Source of the DNA: CADEER01 sp965216585
GTDB lineage: Bacteria; Desulfobacterota; Binatia; HRBIN30; CADEER01
Reading direction: 5' to 3'
Assembly: GCA_965216585.1 (NCBI GenBank)
Contig: CBDCGC010000003.1
Location: forward strand, 1,302,001 to 1,366,000
Length of the DNA stretch: 64,000 nt
Part shown: positions 27,296 to 36,407 of the stretch, in pieces
Numbering within the stretch: the stretch's first letter is position 1
How the letters are laid out: each line of letters begins with the position of its first letter
Notes under the pieces: generated by a model
Told to the model about the DNA's origin: nothing
What the model saw: only the letters and a program-made list of their open reading frames with translations
Database searches by the model: none
Translations under genes and position numbers: made by a program

Positions 27296-27535
27296 TCAAG
27301 AGGACGCGCGCTTGCGCACGCGCTCCTGGACGATTCGGGCTACCGCACGCAGGGCTTGGTTGACTGATTCTCGATCGGGAAAAATCTCCGCCACATCAGT
27401 GTCGAGGACCACGACGTTCGAGCCTTCGGCGAAGCGATTGGCATACTTGCCGCGCTCACCGTCGCTGAAGTCGTAGTGGTCCAGCATCCGTTTCCGCCAA
27501 TTTCCACTCTCTTTGCGGCCAAATCGGGTGGGCAT
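27296..27535 (-). CDS. Small antitoxin-like protein
   Basis: 79 aa from the ATG at 27535; a second ATG at 27487 gives 63 aa. The sequence DFSDGERGKYANRF, then VVVLDTDVAEIFPDRESVNQALR, matches a common family of small antitoxin-like proteins that I recognise by this phrase. Its usual partner toxin would be a short gene next to it, but no such gene is visible on either side. It lies antisense between gmd and fcl and may be an orphan. Confidence in the gene is fair; its function is inference. Confidence 0.7.
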   Translation of the reverse strand: MPTRFGRKESGNWRKRMLDHYDFSDGERGKYANRFAEGSNVVVLDTDVAEIFPDRESVNQALRAVARIVQERVRKRASS

Positions 27536-27699
27536 GGGAACATAAGAGGCACGTCGGCGCGGCGTGTCAATCCACTTCTTCCAGCCGATTCCAACGGCCG
27601 CCCGGTTGCCAATATCCAGTTGAACGACACCCGGGCCATCGATATGGTACATGGCCGTAACGCGGCTCGAGGCGGTGATGGTGGTGAGGGGATGAGCAC

Positions 27700-28644
27700 A
27701 TGATCGACTTAAAGGGAAAGCGCGTCGCAGTCACGGGTGGCTCCGGCTTTCTGGGATCACACGTCGTCGATCGGCTGCAAGCTCGAAAATCGGACGTTTT
27801 CGTTCCGCGCTCGCGCGACTACGACCTCGTGACTCTGGAGGCAGTGCGCCGCTTCTACGCCGACGCCAAGCCCGAGGTCGTCATCCATTTGGCAGCCCAG
27901 GTCGGCGGTATCGGCGCCAACCGGGAAAATCCGGGAAAGTACTTCTACGACAATCTGATGATGGGTGTGCAGCTCATCGAGGAAGGCCGGCACCGCGGGG
28001 TGGAGAAGTTCGTCGCCGTCGGCACGGTCTGCGCCTACCCAAAGGACACGGAAGTTCCGTTCCGAGAAGACGACCTGTGGTCCGGTTACCCCGAGGAGAC
28101 CAACGCCCCCTACGGCCTGGCCAAGAAGATGCTGCTCGTCCAGGCACAGGCCTACCAGCAGCAGTACGGGTTCCACACCATCTATCTCTTGCCAGTCAAC
28201 CTCTACGGCCCGCGCGACAATTTCGATGAATCGAAGTCGCACGTCATTCCGGCGCTGATCAAAAAGTGCCTCGACGCCGTCGATGCGGGTGCCGGCGAAA
28301 TCGAGGTTTGGGGCACCGGCAAGGCGAGCCGGGAGTTCCTCTACGTCGACGACTGCGCCGAGGCGATCGTCCTCGCCAGCGAGCGCTACGAAGACGCCGA
28401 CCCCGTCAACCTCGGCGCCGGCCGCGAAATATCGATTCGCGAGTTGGTCGAAACCATCGCCCGGTTGACCGACTTCCGCGGTGAGATTCGCTGGGACTCA
28501 TCCAAACCCGACGGCCAACCGCGCCGCTGCCTCGACGTCTCGCGCGCCGATGAGCGTTTCGGTTTCAAGGCATCGACCCCCTTCGAAGAGGGCCTGCGCG
28601 AAACGATCGGCTGGTACAAGAGCCATCGCCAGCAGGCGGCATGA
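27700..28644 (+). CDS. fcl: GDP-L-fucose synthase
   Basis: 314 aa. The NADP-binding TGGSGFLGSHVVDRL, VIHLAAQVGGIGANRENP, the active-site Ser/Cys region VGTVCAYPKDTEVPF and YGLAKKMLL (catalytic Tyr and Lys) identify the 3,5-epimerase-4-reductase. Together with gmd it would make GDP-L-fucose in the cytoplasm. It is the first gene of an operon of overlapping genes; its stop overlaps the start of the ABC permease (ATGA at 28641-28644). Confidence 0.95.
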   Translation: MIDLKGKRVAVTGGSGFLGSHVVDRLQARKSDVFVPRSRDYDLVTLEAVRRFYADAKPEVVIHLAAQVGGIGANRENPGKYFYDNLMMGVQLIEEGRHRGVEKFVAVGTVCAYPKDTEVPFREDDLWSGYPEETNAPYGLAKKMLLVQAQAYQQQYGFHTIYLLPVNLYGPRDNFDESKSHVIPALIKKCLDAVDAGAGEIEVWGTGKASREFLYVDDCAEAIVLASERYEDADPVNLGAGREISIRELVETIARLTDFRGEIRWDSSKPDGQPRRCLDVSRADERFGFKASTPFEEGLRETIGWYKSHRQQAA

Positions 28645-29552
28645 GGCGGAGCGACCGTTGCGAGGTCGCGCCGGACGATCAGGGAGCCTCTGTGGAAGCA
28701 ACATCGCATCCAGGCCGACCCACCGCCGTTGAGCAGATCCGCAAACATCTCGACCCGCGCCATCTACTCTCGACGCTCGCTCGCAACCGCGACCTCATCC
28801 GCCAACTGAGTAGCCGCGAGATTCGCGAGCGCTACCAGGGCTCGTTGCTCGGCGTGGGCTGGGCGCTGCTCACGCCATTGGCAACTCTGGCCGTCTACAC
28901 CCTGGTCTTCGGATTCATCTTTCGAGCCCGTTGGGATCAGGGCGAGACCGGCATCGCCAGCTTCGCCACGGTGCTCTTCGCCGGAATGGTCGCCTACAAC
29001 GTATTCGGAGAATCGCTGGCACGCGCCTCGAGCCTGGTACGGAGCCATCCGAACTACGTGAAGAAAGTCGTCTTTCCCCTGGAGATACTTCCGGTTACGA
29101 CCATCTCTGCGGCACTCTTCCACTCCCTGATCGGCGTCACCATCGTCCTCGTGCTCCGGTGGTTCACCAACGGCACGGTGTCGGCGACCGTCTGGCTTCT
29201 ACCGCTTGCCTACGTCCCCCTGGTGGCCTTCACCCTCGGGCTTTCGTGGCTACTCGCCGCGGTCGGCGTCTTCTACCGAGATCTCGACTCCCTGACGCCC
29301 ATCGCCTTGAACCTGCTCTTCTTCCTGACACCGATTCTCTATCCGCTGACCGCAGTCCCCGAGCCGCTGCGGACCTTCGTGCGCGCCAACCCACTGTCCT
29401 CCGTGGTCGAGGACTTCCGCCGCACCCTACTGTGGAGCTCAGCGCCGGACTGGCAGTGGCTGGCGATCAACACGGCGGCCTCGCTCTTGGTCGCCCTCTT
29501 CGGCTACACTGCGTTCATGGCATTGCGCCGCGCCTTTTCCGATGTCCTCTGA
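28641..29552 (+). CDS. wzm: ABC-2 type polysaccharide export permease (Wzm-like)
   Basis: 303 aa from the overlapping ATG; a GTG at 28692 with GGGAG five bases upstream is an attractive alternative. About six membrane segments follow a cytoplasmic N terminus with the family motif SREIRERYQGSLLGVGWALLTP. The pattern VKKVVFPLEILPV is the usual cytoplasmic coupling-helix region. With the ATPase encoded next it would form the channel that exports an undecaprenyl-linked glycan across the inner membrane. Confidence 0.92.
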   Translation: MRRSDRCEVAPDDQGASVEATSHPGRPTAVEQIRKHLDPRHLLSTLARNRDLIRQLSSREIRERYQGSLLGVGWALLTPLATLAVYTLVFGFIFRARWDQGETGIASFATVLFAGMVAYNVFGESLARASSLVRSHPNYVKKVVFPLEILPVTTISAALFHSLIGVTIVLVLRWFTNGTVSATVWLLPLAYVPLVAFTLGLSWLLAAVGVFYRDLDSLTPIALNLLFFLTPILYPLTAVPEPLRTFVRANPLSSVVEDFRRTLLWSSAPDWQWLAINTAASLLVALFGYTAFMALRRAFSDVL

Positions 29553-30876
29553 TATCGCCATTCGCGCACGCGACCTGGGTCGCCTCTACTACCTCTACGA
29601 TCACCCGCGCGACCGGCTCAAGCAGGTGTTTCTCTGGGGGCGGCGCAAGCTCTACCGCGAGTTCTGGGCACTGCGAGGGGTATCCTTCGACGTCAAGAAA
29701 GGAGAAGCCTTCGGCGTCATCGGCCGCAACGGATCGGGGAAGTCGACGCTTCTGCAAATCATCGCCGGCACCCTCGAGGCATCCGAAGGAAGCGCTGCCG
29801 TGCGTGGAAAGACCACCGCTCTGCTCGAGCTCGGCAGCGGCTTCAATCCGGAGTTCAGTGGACGGGAGAACGTCTACCTGAACGGCACGATTCTGGGACT
29901 GTCCAAACGGGAAATCGACGAACGCCTCGACGAGATCCTCGACTTTGCCGCTATCGGTGAGTTCATCGATCAGCCGATCAAGACATACTCGAGCGGCATG
30001 GCCGTGCGCCTGGCCTTTGCGGTTCAAGTTTGCATCGAGCCGGAAGTCCTGGTGGTCGACGAAGCACTGAGCGTTGGCGACATTTTCTTCCAACAGAAGT
30101 GCTTCCAGAGAATTCGCGACCTTCTGGCGCGCGGCGCCTCCATTCTCTTCGTCTCGCACGACCTAGCGGCGGTAGAAAGCCTCTGCACCGACGCCCTTCT
30201 GCTGCACCAGGGCAAGGCCGCTTATTGCGGCAGCTCCGCCGAGGCCATCTCCAGATATCACGAAGTGGGAGCGGGCAAAGCAGCAGCCGAACCGACGACG
30301 GAAGCCGCAGCCCAACCGACGGTCCCTGTCGCGTTGCGCGCACAGATCCTCGAACACGACATCCTCGACGGCGCCGCCGAGGCGAAACGCCACGGAACAA
30401 ACCAACTGGAGATCATTGCCGCGAGTGTCACCGATCAGTCCAGCCGGCCCCGACTGCTCTTCCGGATGATGGACCGTGCAACCATCGCCATCCTCTGCCG
30501 CGCTCGGCGGGCGATGTCGGCACCGAACGTCGGCGTCGAGATCTTCGATCGTTTCGGTACGCTGGTCTTCGCCATCGGCGCCCTGCAAGCCAACACGCCC
30601 CTTGCAGCAATCGACGCGAATGGCGAGGTCGTCATCGAGGTCACGCTCGAGCTCGCACTGAAACCCGGCGAATACGTCTTCTCGCTAGTCAGCGGAGAGG
30701 TAGCCGCCGACAATCCGAATGCAGCCATCGACCAGAGCCGGATCGACGGGCTCGGACCGATCGTCATCCATTACCCAGCAGACGAGCTGTTTCCGTTCTA
30801 CGGCATCGCCCGCCTCGACGCACAGGTGCGTTCGGCAGTGCCCTCGCCCGATCGCGTACCCCCATTCCCGTCATGA
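29542..30876 (+). CDS. wzt: ABC transporter ATPase with C-terminal glycan-binding-like domain (Wzt-like)
   Basis: 444 aa. Walker A is GRNGSGKST, the signature is YSSGMAVRLAF, and Walker B is VLVVDEALSVGD; the H-loop is SHDL. About 180 residues follow the ATPase (from about 260) and form a beta-rich extension like the Wzt C-terminal domain (DRFGTLVFAIGAL, then LKPGEYVFSLVSG). In characterised O-antigen exporters this domain recognises the capped non-reducing end of the chain. The next gene, which overlaps by ATGA, carries a methyltransferase that could make such a cap. Confidence 0.93.
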   Translation: MSSDIAIRARDLGRLYYLYDHPRDRLKQVFLWGRRKLYREFWALRGVSFDVKKGEAFGVIGRNGSGKSTLLQIIAGTLEASEGSAAVRGKTTALLELGSGFNPEFSGRENVYLNGTILGLSKREIDERLDEILDFAAIGEFIDQPIKTYSSGMAVRLAFAVQVCIEPEVLVVDEALSVGDIFFQQKCFQRIRDLLARGASILFVSHDLAAVESLCTDALLLHQGKAAYCGSSAEAISRYHEVGAGKAAAEPTTEAAAQPTVPVALRAQILEHDILDGAAEAKRHGTNQLEIIAASVTDQSSRPRLLFRMMDRATIAILCRARRAMSAPNVGVEIFDRFGTLVFAIGALQANTPLAAIDANGEVVIEVTLELALKPGEYVFSLVSGEVAADNPNAAIDQSRIDGLGPIVIHYPADELFPFYGIARLDAQVRSAVPSPDRVPPFPS

Positions 30877-33800
30877 GTGAGCTCACCCGCGGTCGCCCGT
30901 CTTGCTGGTGCGGTGGCGAAACGCATGAAAACTACTCGGACGGTTACGATCGCTGCACCGAGTGCGGAACGCTGCGAACGAAAACATGGCCACGGAACGA
31001 CCCCGCGCGCGTCACTGACGACGAAGGCGACTTCTACGGGAAGAAATACTGGCTCGAGCACCAGTCGGTGGATCTCGGGCACCCGACGCTCATCGACCGC
31101 GCCCGTTGGGATCTGCCCGAACGATGCACGTACTGGCTCAGAGCTCTGTTGAAATACAAATCGCCACCAGCGAAGATTCTGGAAGTGGGATGTGCTCACG
31201 GTGCCAGCGTCGCGCTCATGCGCGCCGCCGGCTTCGATGCGATGGGCTTGGAGCTCAGTCCCTGGATCGTCGACTTTGCACGCCGCACCTTCGCCATACC
31301 CATGCTGCAGGGCCCGCTCGAAGACCACAGCCTCGAACCCGGGTCATTCGACGCCATCGCGTTCTTTGACGTGCTCGAGCACGTGACCGATCCGAGTCAA
31401 TTCATCCAGGCTTGCGAGAAATTGCTCAGAGACGACGGAATCCTCGTCATCCAGACTCCGAGGGCTCCCGACGACCGCTCCTTCACTGAGCTCAAACGCG
31501 CCGAAGATCCGTTTCTGGTTCTTCTCAAAGAAGAAGAGCACCTCAATCTGTTTACGCGAAACGGCCTCGAGGCCTTCCTGGCAAAACACGGCTTCAGCAG
31601 CGTCAGCGAAGAGCCGGCCCTCTTCGATCACTACGACATGTTCCACGTCGCCAGTCGAACCCCTCTCCGAACGATCGCTTCCGAGGAGCGTACAAAAGCC
31701 CTCGCACACCCGGCAGGAAGAATCGTGGAAGGCCTTCTGACACTCGAAGAGCAGGGGCGCACGACGGAACGGCACTATCTGGAAGCGAAACACAACCTCG
31801 ACGAACGCGGGGCACAGCTCGACCAAGTGACCGATCGCCTACAGAGCATCGAGCAGGAGGCCGAGCAGAGGCTCGCCAATAGCAACGCCCTCCAGCGCCT
31901 CCTCGACGATGCCAACACCGACCGCAGCGCCAGGCTCGAAGCAAACGAAGAGCTGCAACGCCTCCTCGACGATGCCAACACCGACCGCAGCACCAGACTC
32001 GAAGCAAACGAAGAGCTCCAGCGCCTCCTCGACGACGCCAACGCCGACCGCAGCGCCAGACTCGAAGCAAATGCAGAGCTCCAGCGCCTCCTCGACGACG
32101 CCAACGCCGACCGCAGCGCCAGACTCGAAGCAAATGCAGAGCTCCAGCGCCTGCTCGACGACGCCAACGCCGACCGCAGCGCCAGACTCGAAGCAAATGC
32201 AGAGCTCCAGCGCCTGCTCGACGACGCCAACGCCGACCGCAACGCCAGGCTCGAAGCAAACGAAGAGCTCCAGCGCCTTCTCGACGACGCCAAGGCGACT
32301 CTGGCCACCGCTACCGAGGAGAACGATGCGCTGCGAGGCACAATCAGCGAAAGGGAACGCGACCTTGCCCAGCGCGCGCGGGATCTGGAGAAACTCCAAC
32401 AACGGATCGACGAAGCTCGGCGAGAAACCGGCCGCACCGAGGAAGTCAACGCAGATCTGCGCTCGCGGTTGACACAGATCGAGGCAGAACACCGTGCCGC
32501 GGGACAGAAAGTAGCCGACCTGGGCCAGCAGGTGAGCGCCACCAGCGGCACCTTGCGGTCCCTTTCCGCATCACGGGTGTATCGGGCCCTCGCCCTGCTC
32601 GGCCTCGTGCCGAGCATCGCCGCTCCTCAGGCGGCGGAGGACGACGACGCCAGCGGCAGGGAGGTGAGCCTGCGAATCGCCGTCGACCTGACACCGCTGT
32701 TGCCGGGCGGCGACAACGGCGGCGCCAAGATCATGGTGCTCGAGCTCCTGCGCGCCCTCATCCGCGCGGAACCCGGACTCGAGTTAGTATTGCTGACGTC
32801 CGACGTCAACCATGATGAGCTGGCAGCGCTCGAGTCGGAGAACGTTTCGCGTCTCTGTGTGCTGCAAAGGGAAAGCGGTGAGCCGAGCGAAGCGCCGCGG
32901 ATCGGCGCGCGGCTGCGCCTCGCCGCTCATCGTCTCGCTGGAAACATTCCGCCGCCTCTGCTGCGACGGCTACTCGCCGCCTACTGGTCTCTCCCCGCAC
33001 TGCGTCCGGGCAGCAAGGTCACCGACGCCGTCCAAGCCGACCTATTGTTTTGTCCGTTCACGGCGCCGTTTTACCACAACCCCTCGGTCCCGACCGTCAG
33101 CGTCGTCTACGACCTCCAGTATTTGTACTACCCGACGTTCTTCAGCGCCGAGGAACGTCACGGCCGAGCGCTCACCTTCCAGAACGCCTGCCGCAATGCG
33201 CAACATCTCGTCTGCATCTCAGATTTCGTTCGTTCGACTGTGCTGGAGCACAGCAACCTGCCGCCGGAGCGGGTGTCGACAGTACACATCCAGCTCGCCG
33301 AGCGGCTCAGCGAGAGCGTTTCGGAGCAATCAACCACACCGCTGCAGCGCCTCGATCTCACTCCCGACGCCTACCTTCTCTACCCGGCCAATTTTTGGCG
33401 GCACAAGAACCACCGCATGCTGTTGACCGCCTTCGCGATGTTCCGCGCCCGCAACCCGGATTCGCAGCTAGCGCTGGTTTGCACCGGCGCACCGGGTGCC
33501 GACATGCAAGCGATTGCAGGCGCAGCACAGGCAATGGGACTCGCTTCATCCACTCGCTTTCCCGGGTTTCTCAGCGACGACGACTTTTCAGCCTTGCTCG
33601 ACGCCGCCCTTGCGCTGATCTTTCCCAGCCTCTTCGAAGGATTCGGCATGCCGCTGCTGGAAGCCATGGCACGCAGCGTACCGGTTCTCTGCAGCAACTC
33701 GACGGCTCTCGCCGAAGTCGCTGCAGACGCGGCGCTTCAATTCGATTGCCGGCGACCGGTGGAGATCGTCGAGGCGATCGAGCGAATCGAGCGCGACCCC

Positions 33801-34298
33801 GACCTACGCCGCGACCTCGCGCAACGCGGCAACCGGCGCTACGCCAAATTCTCGGATTCCTCGAGCATGGCCGCCGCCTACCTGGAGGTCTTTCGCCGCG
33901 TTCTGAAACAGCCCGCGGCACCGCACCTGGACGGAATCTTTCCCGACGGATGGACGGCGGGCCAGATCAAACTCTTCGTTGGCGACGACGGAGACGAGCG
34001 CAACTTTGAAATCGAGCTCGGCCTGCCACCCGCCTCGCCGCACCAGAAGGTCACCGCCGTTCTCAAACCCATCGGCGGCGCCGCCGAACGTTTCGTATTG
34101 CGCAAGGACGAAACGATCACCATTCAACGCCGCCTGCCGCGAGGGCGCTGTGAAGTCGAGATTGCCATCGCCCCGACGTTTCGCCCGCGCGACGTCGGCA
34201 TCAATGACGATACGCGCGAGTTGGCCTGCGTGTGCCACAACGCGCGGCTCTCGACACGAGCCGGCACGAGCGATCTCCTCGCCGGTCAGGCTGCATGA
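30873..34298 (+). CDS. Methyltransferase / repetitive coiled coil / GT4 glycosyltransferase fusion
   Basis: 1141 aa from the ATG that overlaps the stop of wzt. Residues about 10-45 hold a four-Cys zinc-ribbon-like start (CWC...CTEC). A class I SAM methyltransferase follows (motif I LEVGCAHGAS near 103, then FFDVLEHVTDP). From about 285 to 550 the sequence is coiled coil, with six near-identical 21-residue units at 340-465 (LQRLLDDANADRSARLEANAE). A GT4 domain spans about 600-1010 (AVDLTPLLPGGDNGGAK; EGFGMPLLEAMA with the EX7E motif). A beta-rich C-terminal domain of about 125 residues ends the protein. By analogy with WbdD it could cap chains and measure their length; this is inference. Confidence 0.88.
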   Translation: MSELTRGRPSCWCGGETHENYSDGYDRCTECGTLRTKTWPRNDPARVTDDEGDFYGKKYWLEHQSVDLGHPTLIDRARWDLPERCTYWLRALLKYKSPPAKILEVGCAHGASVALMRAAGFDAMGLELSPWIVDFARRTFAIPMLQGPLEDHSLEPGSFDAIAFFDVLEHVTDPSQFIQACEKLLRDDGILVIQTPRAPDDRSFTELKRAEDPFLVLLKEEEHLNLFTRNGLEAFLAKHGFSSVSEEPALFDHYDMFHVASRTPLRTIASEERTKALAHPAGRIVEGLLTLEEQGRTTERHYLEAKHNLDERGAQLDQVTDRLQSIEQEAEQRLANSNALQRLLDDANTDRSARLEANEELQRLLDDANTDRSTRLEANEELQRLLDDANADRSARLEANAELQRLLDDANADRSARLEANAELQRLLDDANADRSARLEANAELQRLLDDANADRNARLEANEELQRLLDDAKATLATATEENDALRGTISERERDLAQRARDLEKLQQRIDEARRETGRTEEVNADLRSRLTQIEAEHRAAGQKVADLGQQVSATSGTLRSLSASRVYRALALLGLVPSIAAPQAAEDDDASGREVSLRIAVDLTPLLPGGDNGGAKIMVLELLRALIRAEPGLELVLLTSDVNHDELAALESENVSRLCVLQRESGEPSEAPRIGARLRLAAHRLAGNIPPPLLRRLLAAYWSLPALRPGSKVTDAVQADLLFCPFTAPFYHNPSVPTVSVVYDLQYLYYPTFFSAEERHGRALTFQNACRNAQHLVCISDFVRSTVLEHSNLPPERVSTVHIQLAERLSESVSEQSTTPLQRLDLTPDAYLLYPANFWRHKNHRMLLTAFAMFRARNPDSQLALVCTGAPGADMQAIAGAAQAMGLASSTRFPGFLSDDDFSALLDAALALIFPSLFEGFGMPLLEAMARSVPVLCSNSTALAEVAADAALQFDCRRPVEIVEAIERIERDPDLRRDLAQRGNRRYAKFSDSSSMAAAYLEVFRRVLKQPAAPHLDGIFPDGWTAGQIKLFVGDDGDERNFEIELGLPPASPHQKVTAVLKPIGGAAERFVLRKDETITIQRRLPRGRCEVEIAIAPTFRPRDVGINDDTRELACVCHNARLSTRAGTSDLLAGQAA
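31890..32267 (+). repeat. Six tandem 63-bp units inside the fusion gene
   Basis: Six consecutive 63-bp units, each coding 21 residues (three heptads) of coiled coil, plus a partial seventh to about 32295. The three central units are the same at the protein level. The nucleotide match is also close, which indicates recent expansion. Confidence 0.95.
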
Positions 34299-35173
34299 AG
34301 CCACCGATCACCATCATCACACCGTCCTTCAATCAGGGGCGATTCATCGAGCGCACGATCGAAAGCGTATTGTCACAGGGAATCGCCGGACTCGAGTACG
34401 TCGTCCTGGATGGCGGCAGCAGCGATGAGACCGTCTCCATCCTGCAGCGTTACGGCGACGAGTTGAGCTGGGTGTCGGAGCCGGACGGCGGTCAAACCGA
34501 CGCGATCAACAAGGGAACCCGCAAAACCTCGGGTGAGATCATCGGATGGCTCAATTCGGACGACGTCTACTACCCCGGAGCCCTGAGGCGAGTCCTCGAG
34601 TACTTTCGCGAGCACCCCGAGGTCGACGTGCTGTACGGTAGAGCCGAGCACATCGATGAGGACGGCAGCGTCATCGAGCCCTACTACACGGAGGAGTGGA
34701 GCTTCGAACGACTGACCGAGGTGTGCTTTCTCTGCCAGCCGGCCACCTTCTTTCGCCGCTCGACGGTGAATCGCTTTGGTCCCCTCGATGATTCTCTCAA
34801 CTTCTGCATGGACTACGAGTATTGGATACGGCTGGCGACGGGAGACGCAACCTTCGCCCACCTCCCCCACCCACTCGCTGGTTCACGACTCTACGCCGAA
34901 ACCAAGACCCTCGGCTCGCCGGTCACTTTCCACCAGGAAATCAACACCATGCTGCGGCGACACCTCGGTCGCGTCCCCGACCGCTGGCTCTTCAACTACG
35001 CCCACGCAGTGCTCGACGATCGGAAAGTGAAGCGATCCCAACACTTGGGTTTCGTCGCCCCACTGGCCTGGCATTCGGTGGCCGCCGCGTTGCGCTGGAA
35101 TCGATCGATCACACCCGCCATGGCGCGCACGCTCTTCGGCTGGGTTCGCAACAGCGTCAAGAGGCCAGCATGA
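34295..35173 (+). CDS. Glycosyltransferase family 2
   Basis: 292 aa, starting at the ATG that overlaps the stop of the fusion gene. GT-A fold with TIITPSFNQGRFIERTIESV, VVLDGGSSDETV, and the metal-binding SDD in WLNSDDVYYPGA. The later motif FCMDYEYWIRLA is a family feature. It is cytoplasmic or membrane-associated with no membrane helix. A paralogue lies at 47433-48320 with the same landmarks (GWLNSDDTYLPGA, YCMDYDLWIRL). Confidence 0.92.
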   Translation: MKPPITIITPSFNQGRFIERTIESVLSQGIAGLEYVVLDGGSSDETVSILQRYGDELSWVSEPDGGQTDAINKGTRKTSGEIIGWLNSDDVYYPGALRRVLEYFREHPEVDVLYGRAEHIDEDGSVIEPYYTEEWSFERLTEVCFLCQPATFFRRSTVNRFGPLDDSLNFCMDYEYWIRLATGDATFAHLPHPLAGSRLYAETKTLGSPVTFHQEINTMLRRHLGRVPDRWLFNYAHAVLDDRKVKRSQHLGFVAPLAWHSVAAALRWNRSITPAMARTLFGWVRNSVKRPA

Positions 35174-36345
35174 GGATCGGGTTCGACGTCAGCCAAACCG
35201 GCGCGGGTAAAGCCGGTTGCGGCTACTTTGCCGACGGCCTGATCCGCAGCCTCGCCGAGATCGACACGGACAACGACTACGTACTCTACCCCACCTTCGG
35301 CGATTTCTTCTGGGATCCCAAGTGGCGCCGCGACACCTGGCTAGGCGACGGTCATCCCAACATGACGCGCGGAGTTTCCCAGAGCTCCATCGAGGACATG
35401 CATGCCTTCTGGGGTAACCCACCGGACGACTGGGAGACCGCCCTCGGCGATCCCGACATCATCCACACCAACAACTTTTTCTGCCCCATCGGACTCGAGA
35501 AGGCGAAGCTCGTCTACACCCTCTACGACCTCGGCTTTCTAGAGAACCCGGAGTGGACCACTGAAGAGAACCGAGTCGGCTGTTTCAATGGAGTCTTCAA
35601 CGCCAGCATCCACGCAGACCAGGTCATCGCGATCTCGGAGCATTCGCGACGTCATTTCCTCGAGCACTTCCCCCACTACCCGGAAGACCGGGTGTCCGTC
35701 GTCTACCCGGCGAGTCGCTTCGACGAATCCAGCACAGACAAACGACCAACGGAATGCGACGTACGATCCGGGGAGTTCTGGCTCCACGTCGGAACCATCG
35801 AGCCGCGAAAAAACCTGCTCTTTCTCTTTGACGTCTTGGCGGAGCAAAAACAGAAAGTCGGCACGATTGCGCCGATCGTCCTCGCCGGAGGCGAGGGTTG
35901 GCTCATGGACGACCTCGATCGAGAGATCGCATCACGGGGCCTGAAGGACGACGTCATACAACTCGGCTACGTCAGCGACGAGGAGGTTGCCTGGTTGTAC
36001 CGAAACTGCATCGCGCTCCTCTTCCCCTCACATTTCGAAGGATTCGGAATGCCGATACTCGAGGCGATGAGCCTGGGCGCGGTGCCGATCGCCTGCCAGT
36101 CGTCGTCGATTCCCGAAATCACGGAAGGTGCCGGAGTTCTCGTTCCTTCCGGCGATCGAGATGCGTTCCAGACTTCGATGATCGAGATGGTTTCGAATCG
36201 AGAGACTCGCAAGCAAAGAAAAAAACACTGTGTAAAACGCGCGGGAGAGTTCTCCTGGAGAAAATCCGCGACACAGCTCTTGGCCATCTACAATGATCTG
36301 GCGGGCACGACAGCAGACAACCGACGAGCGCGAAATACTGTATGA
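35170..36345 (+). CDS. Glycosyltransferase family 4
   Basis: 391 aa, starting at an ATG overlapping the stop of the GT2 gene. N terminus MRIGFDVSQTGAGKAGCGYFADG, donor-binding region LHVGTIEPRKNL, and EGFGMPILEAMSLGAVPIAC with the EX7E motif. It is the last gene of the tightly overlapping operon that begins with fcl. Such GT4 enzymes add mannose-, fucose- or rhamnose-type sugars; the actual donor cannot be read from the sequence. Confidence 0.92.
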   Translation: MRIGFDVSQTGAGKAGCGYFADGLIRSLAEIDTDNDYVLYPTFGDFFWDPKWRRDTWLGDGHPNMTRGVSQSSIEDMHAFWGNPPDDWETALGDPDIIHTNNFFCPIGLEKAKLVYTLYDLGFLENPEWTTEENRVGCFNGVFNASIHADQVIAISEHSRRHFLEHFPHYPEDRVSVVYPASRFDESSTDKRPTECDVRSGEFWLHVGTIEPRKNLLFLFDVLAEQKQKVGTIAPIVLAGGEGWLMDDLDREIASRGLKDDVIQLGYVSDEEVAWLYRNCIALLFPSHFEGFGMPILEAMSLGAVPIACQSSSIPEITEGAGVLVPSGDRDAFQTSMIEMVSNRETRKQRKKHCVKRAGEFSWRKSATQLLAIYNDLAGTTADNRRARNTV

Positions 36346-36407
36346 ATACGAGGCCTCGGGGCCTCGTCGCATCCGCGAATCTCATGATCTAGCCTGGAGA
36401 CAGACGT

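Noticed and set aside
30030..30872. N-terminal extension of the 1141-residue fusion protein
   Set aside because: It is an out-of-frame reading of the wzt gene; the ATG overlapping the wzt stop begins the Cys-containing start of the methyltransferase.
31603..32492. Minus-strand open frames with repeated RVWRCGRRWRRR or FESGAAVGVGVVEEALE phrases
   Set aside because: They are antisense readings of the 63-bp coiled-coil repeats; the repetition is inherited from the sense gene.
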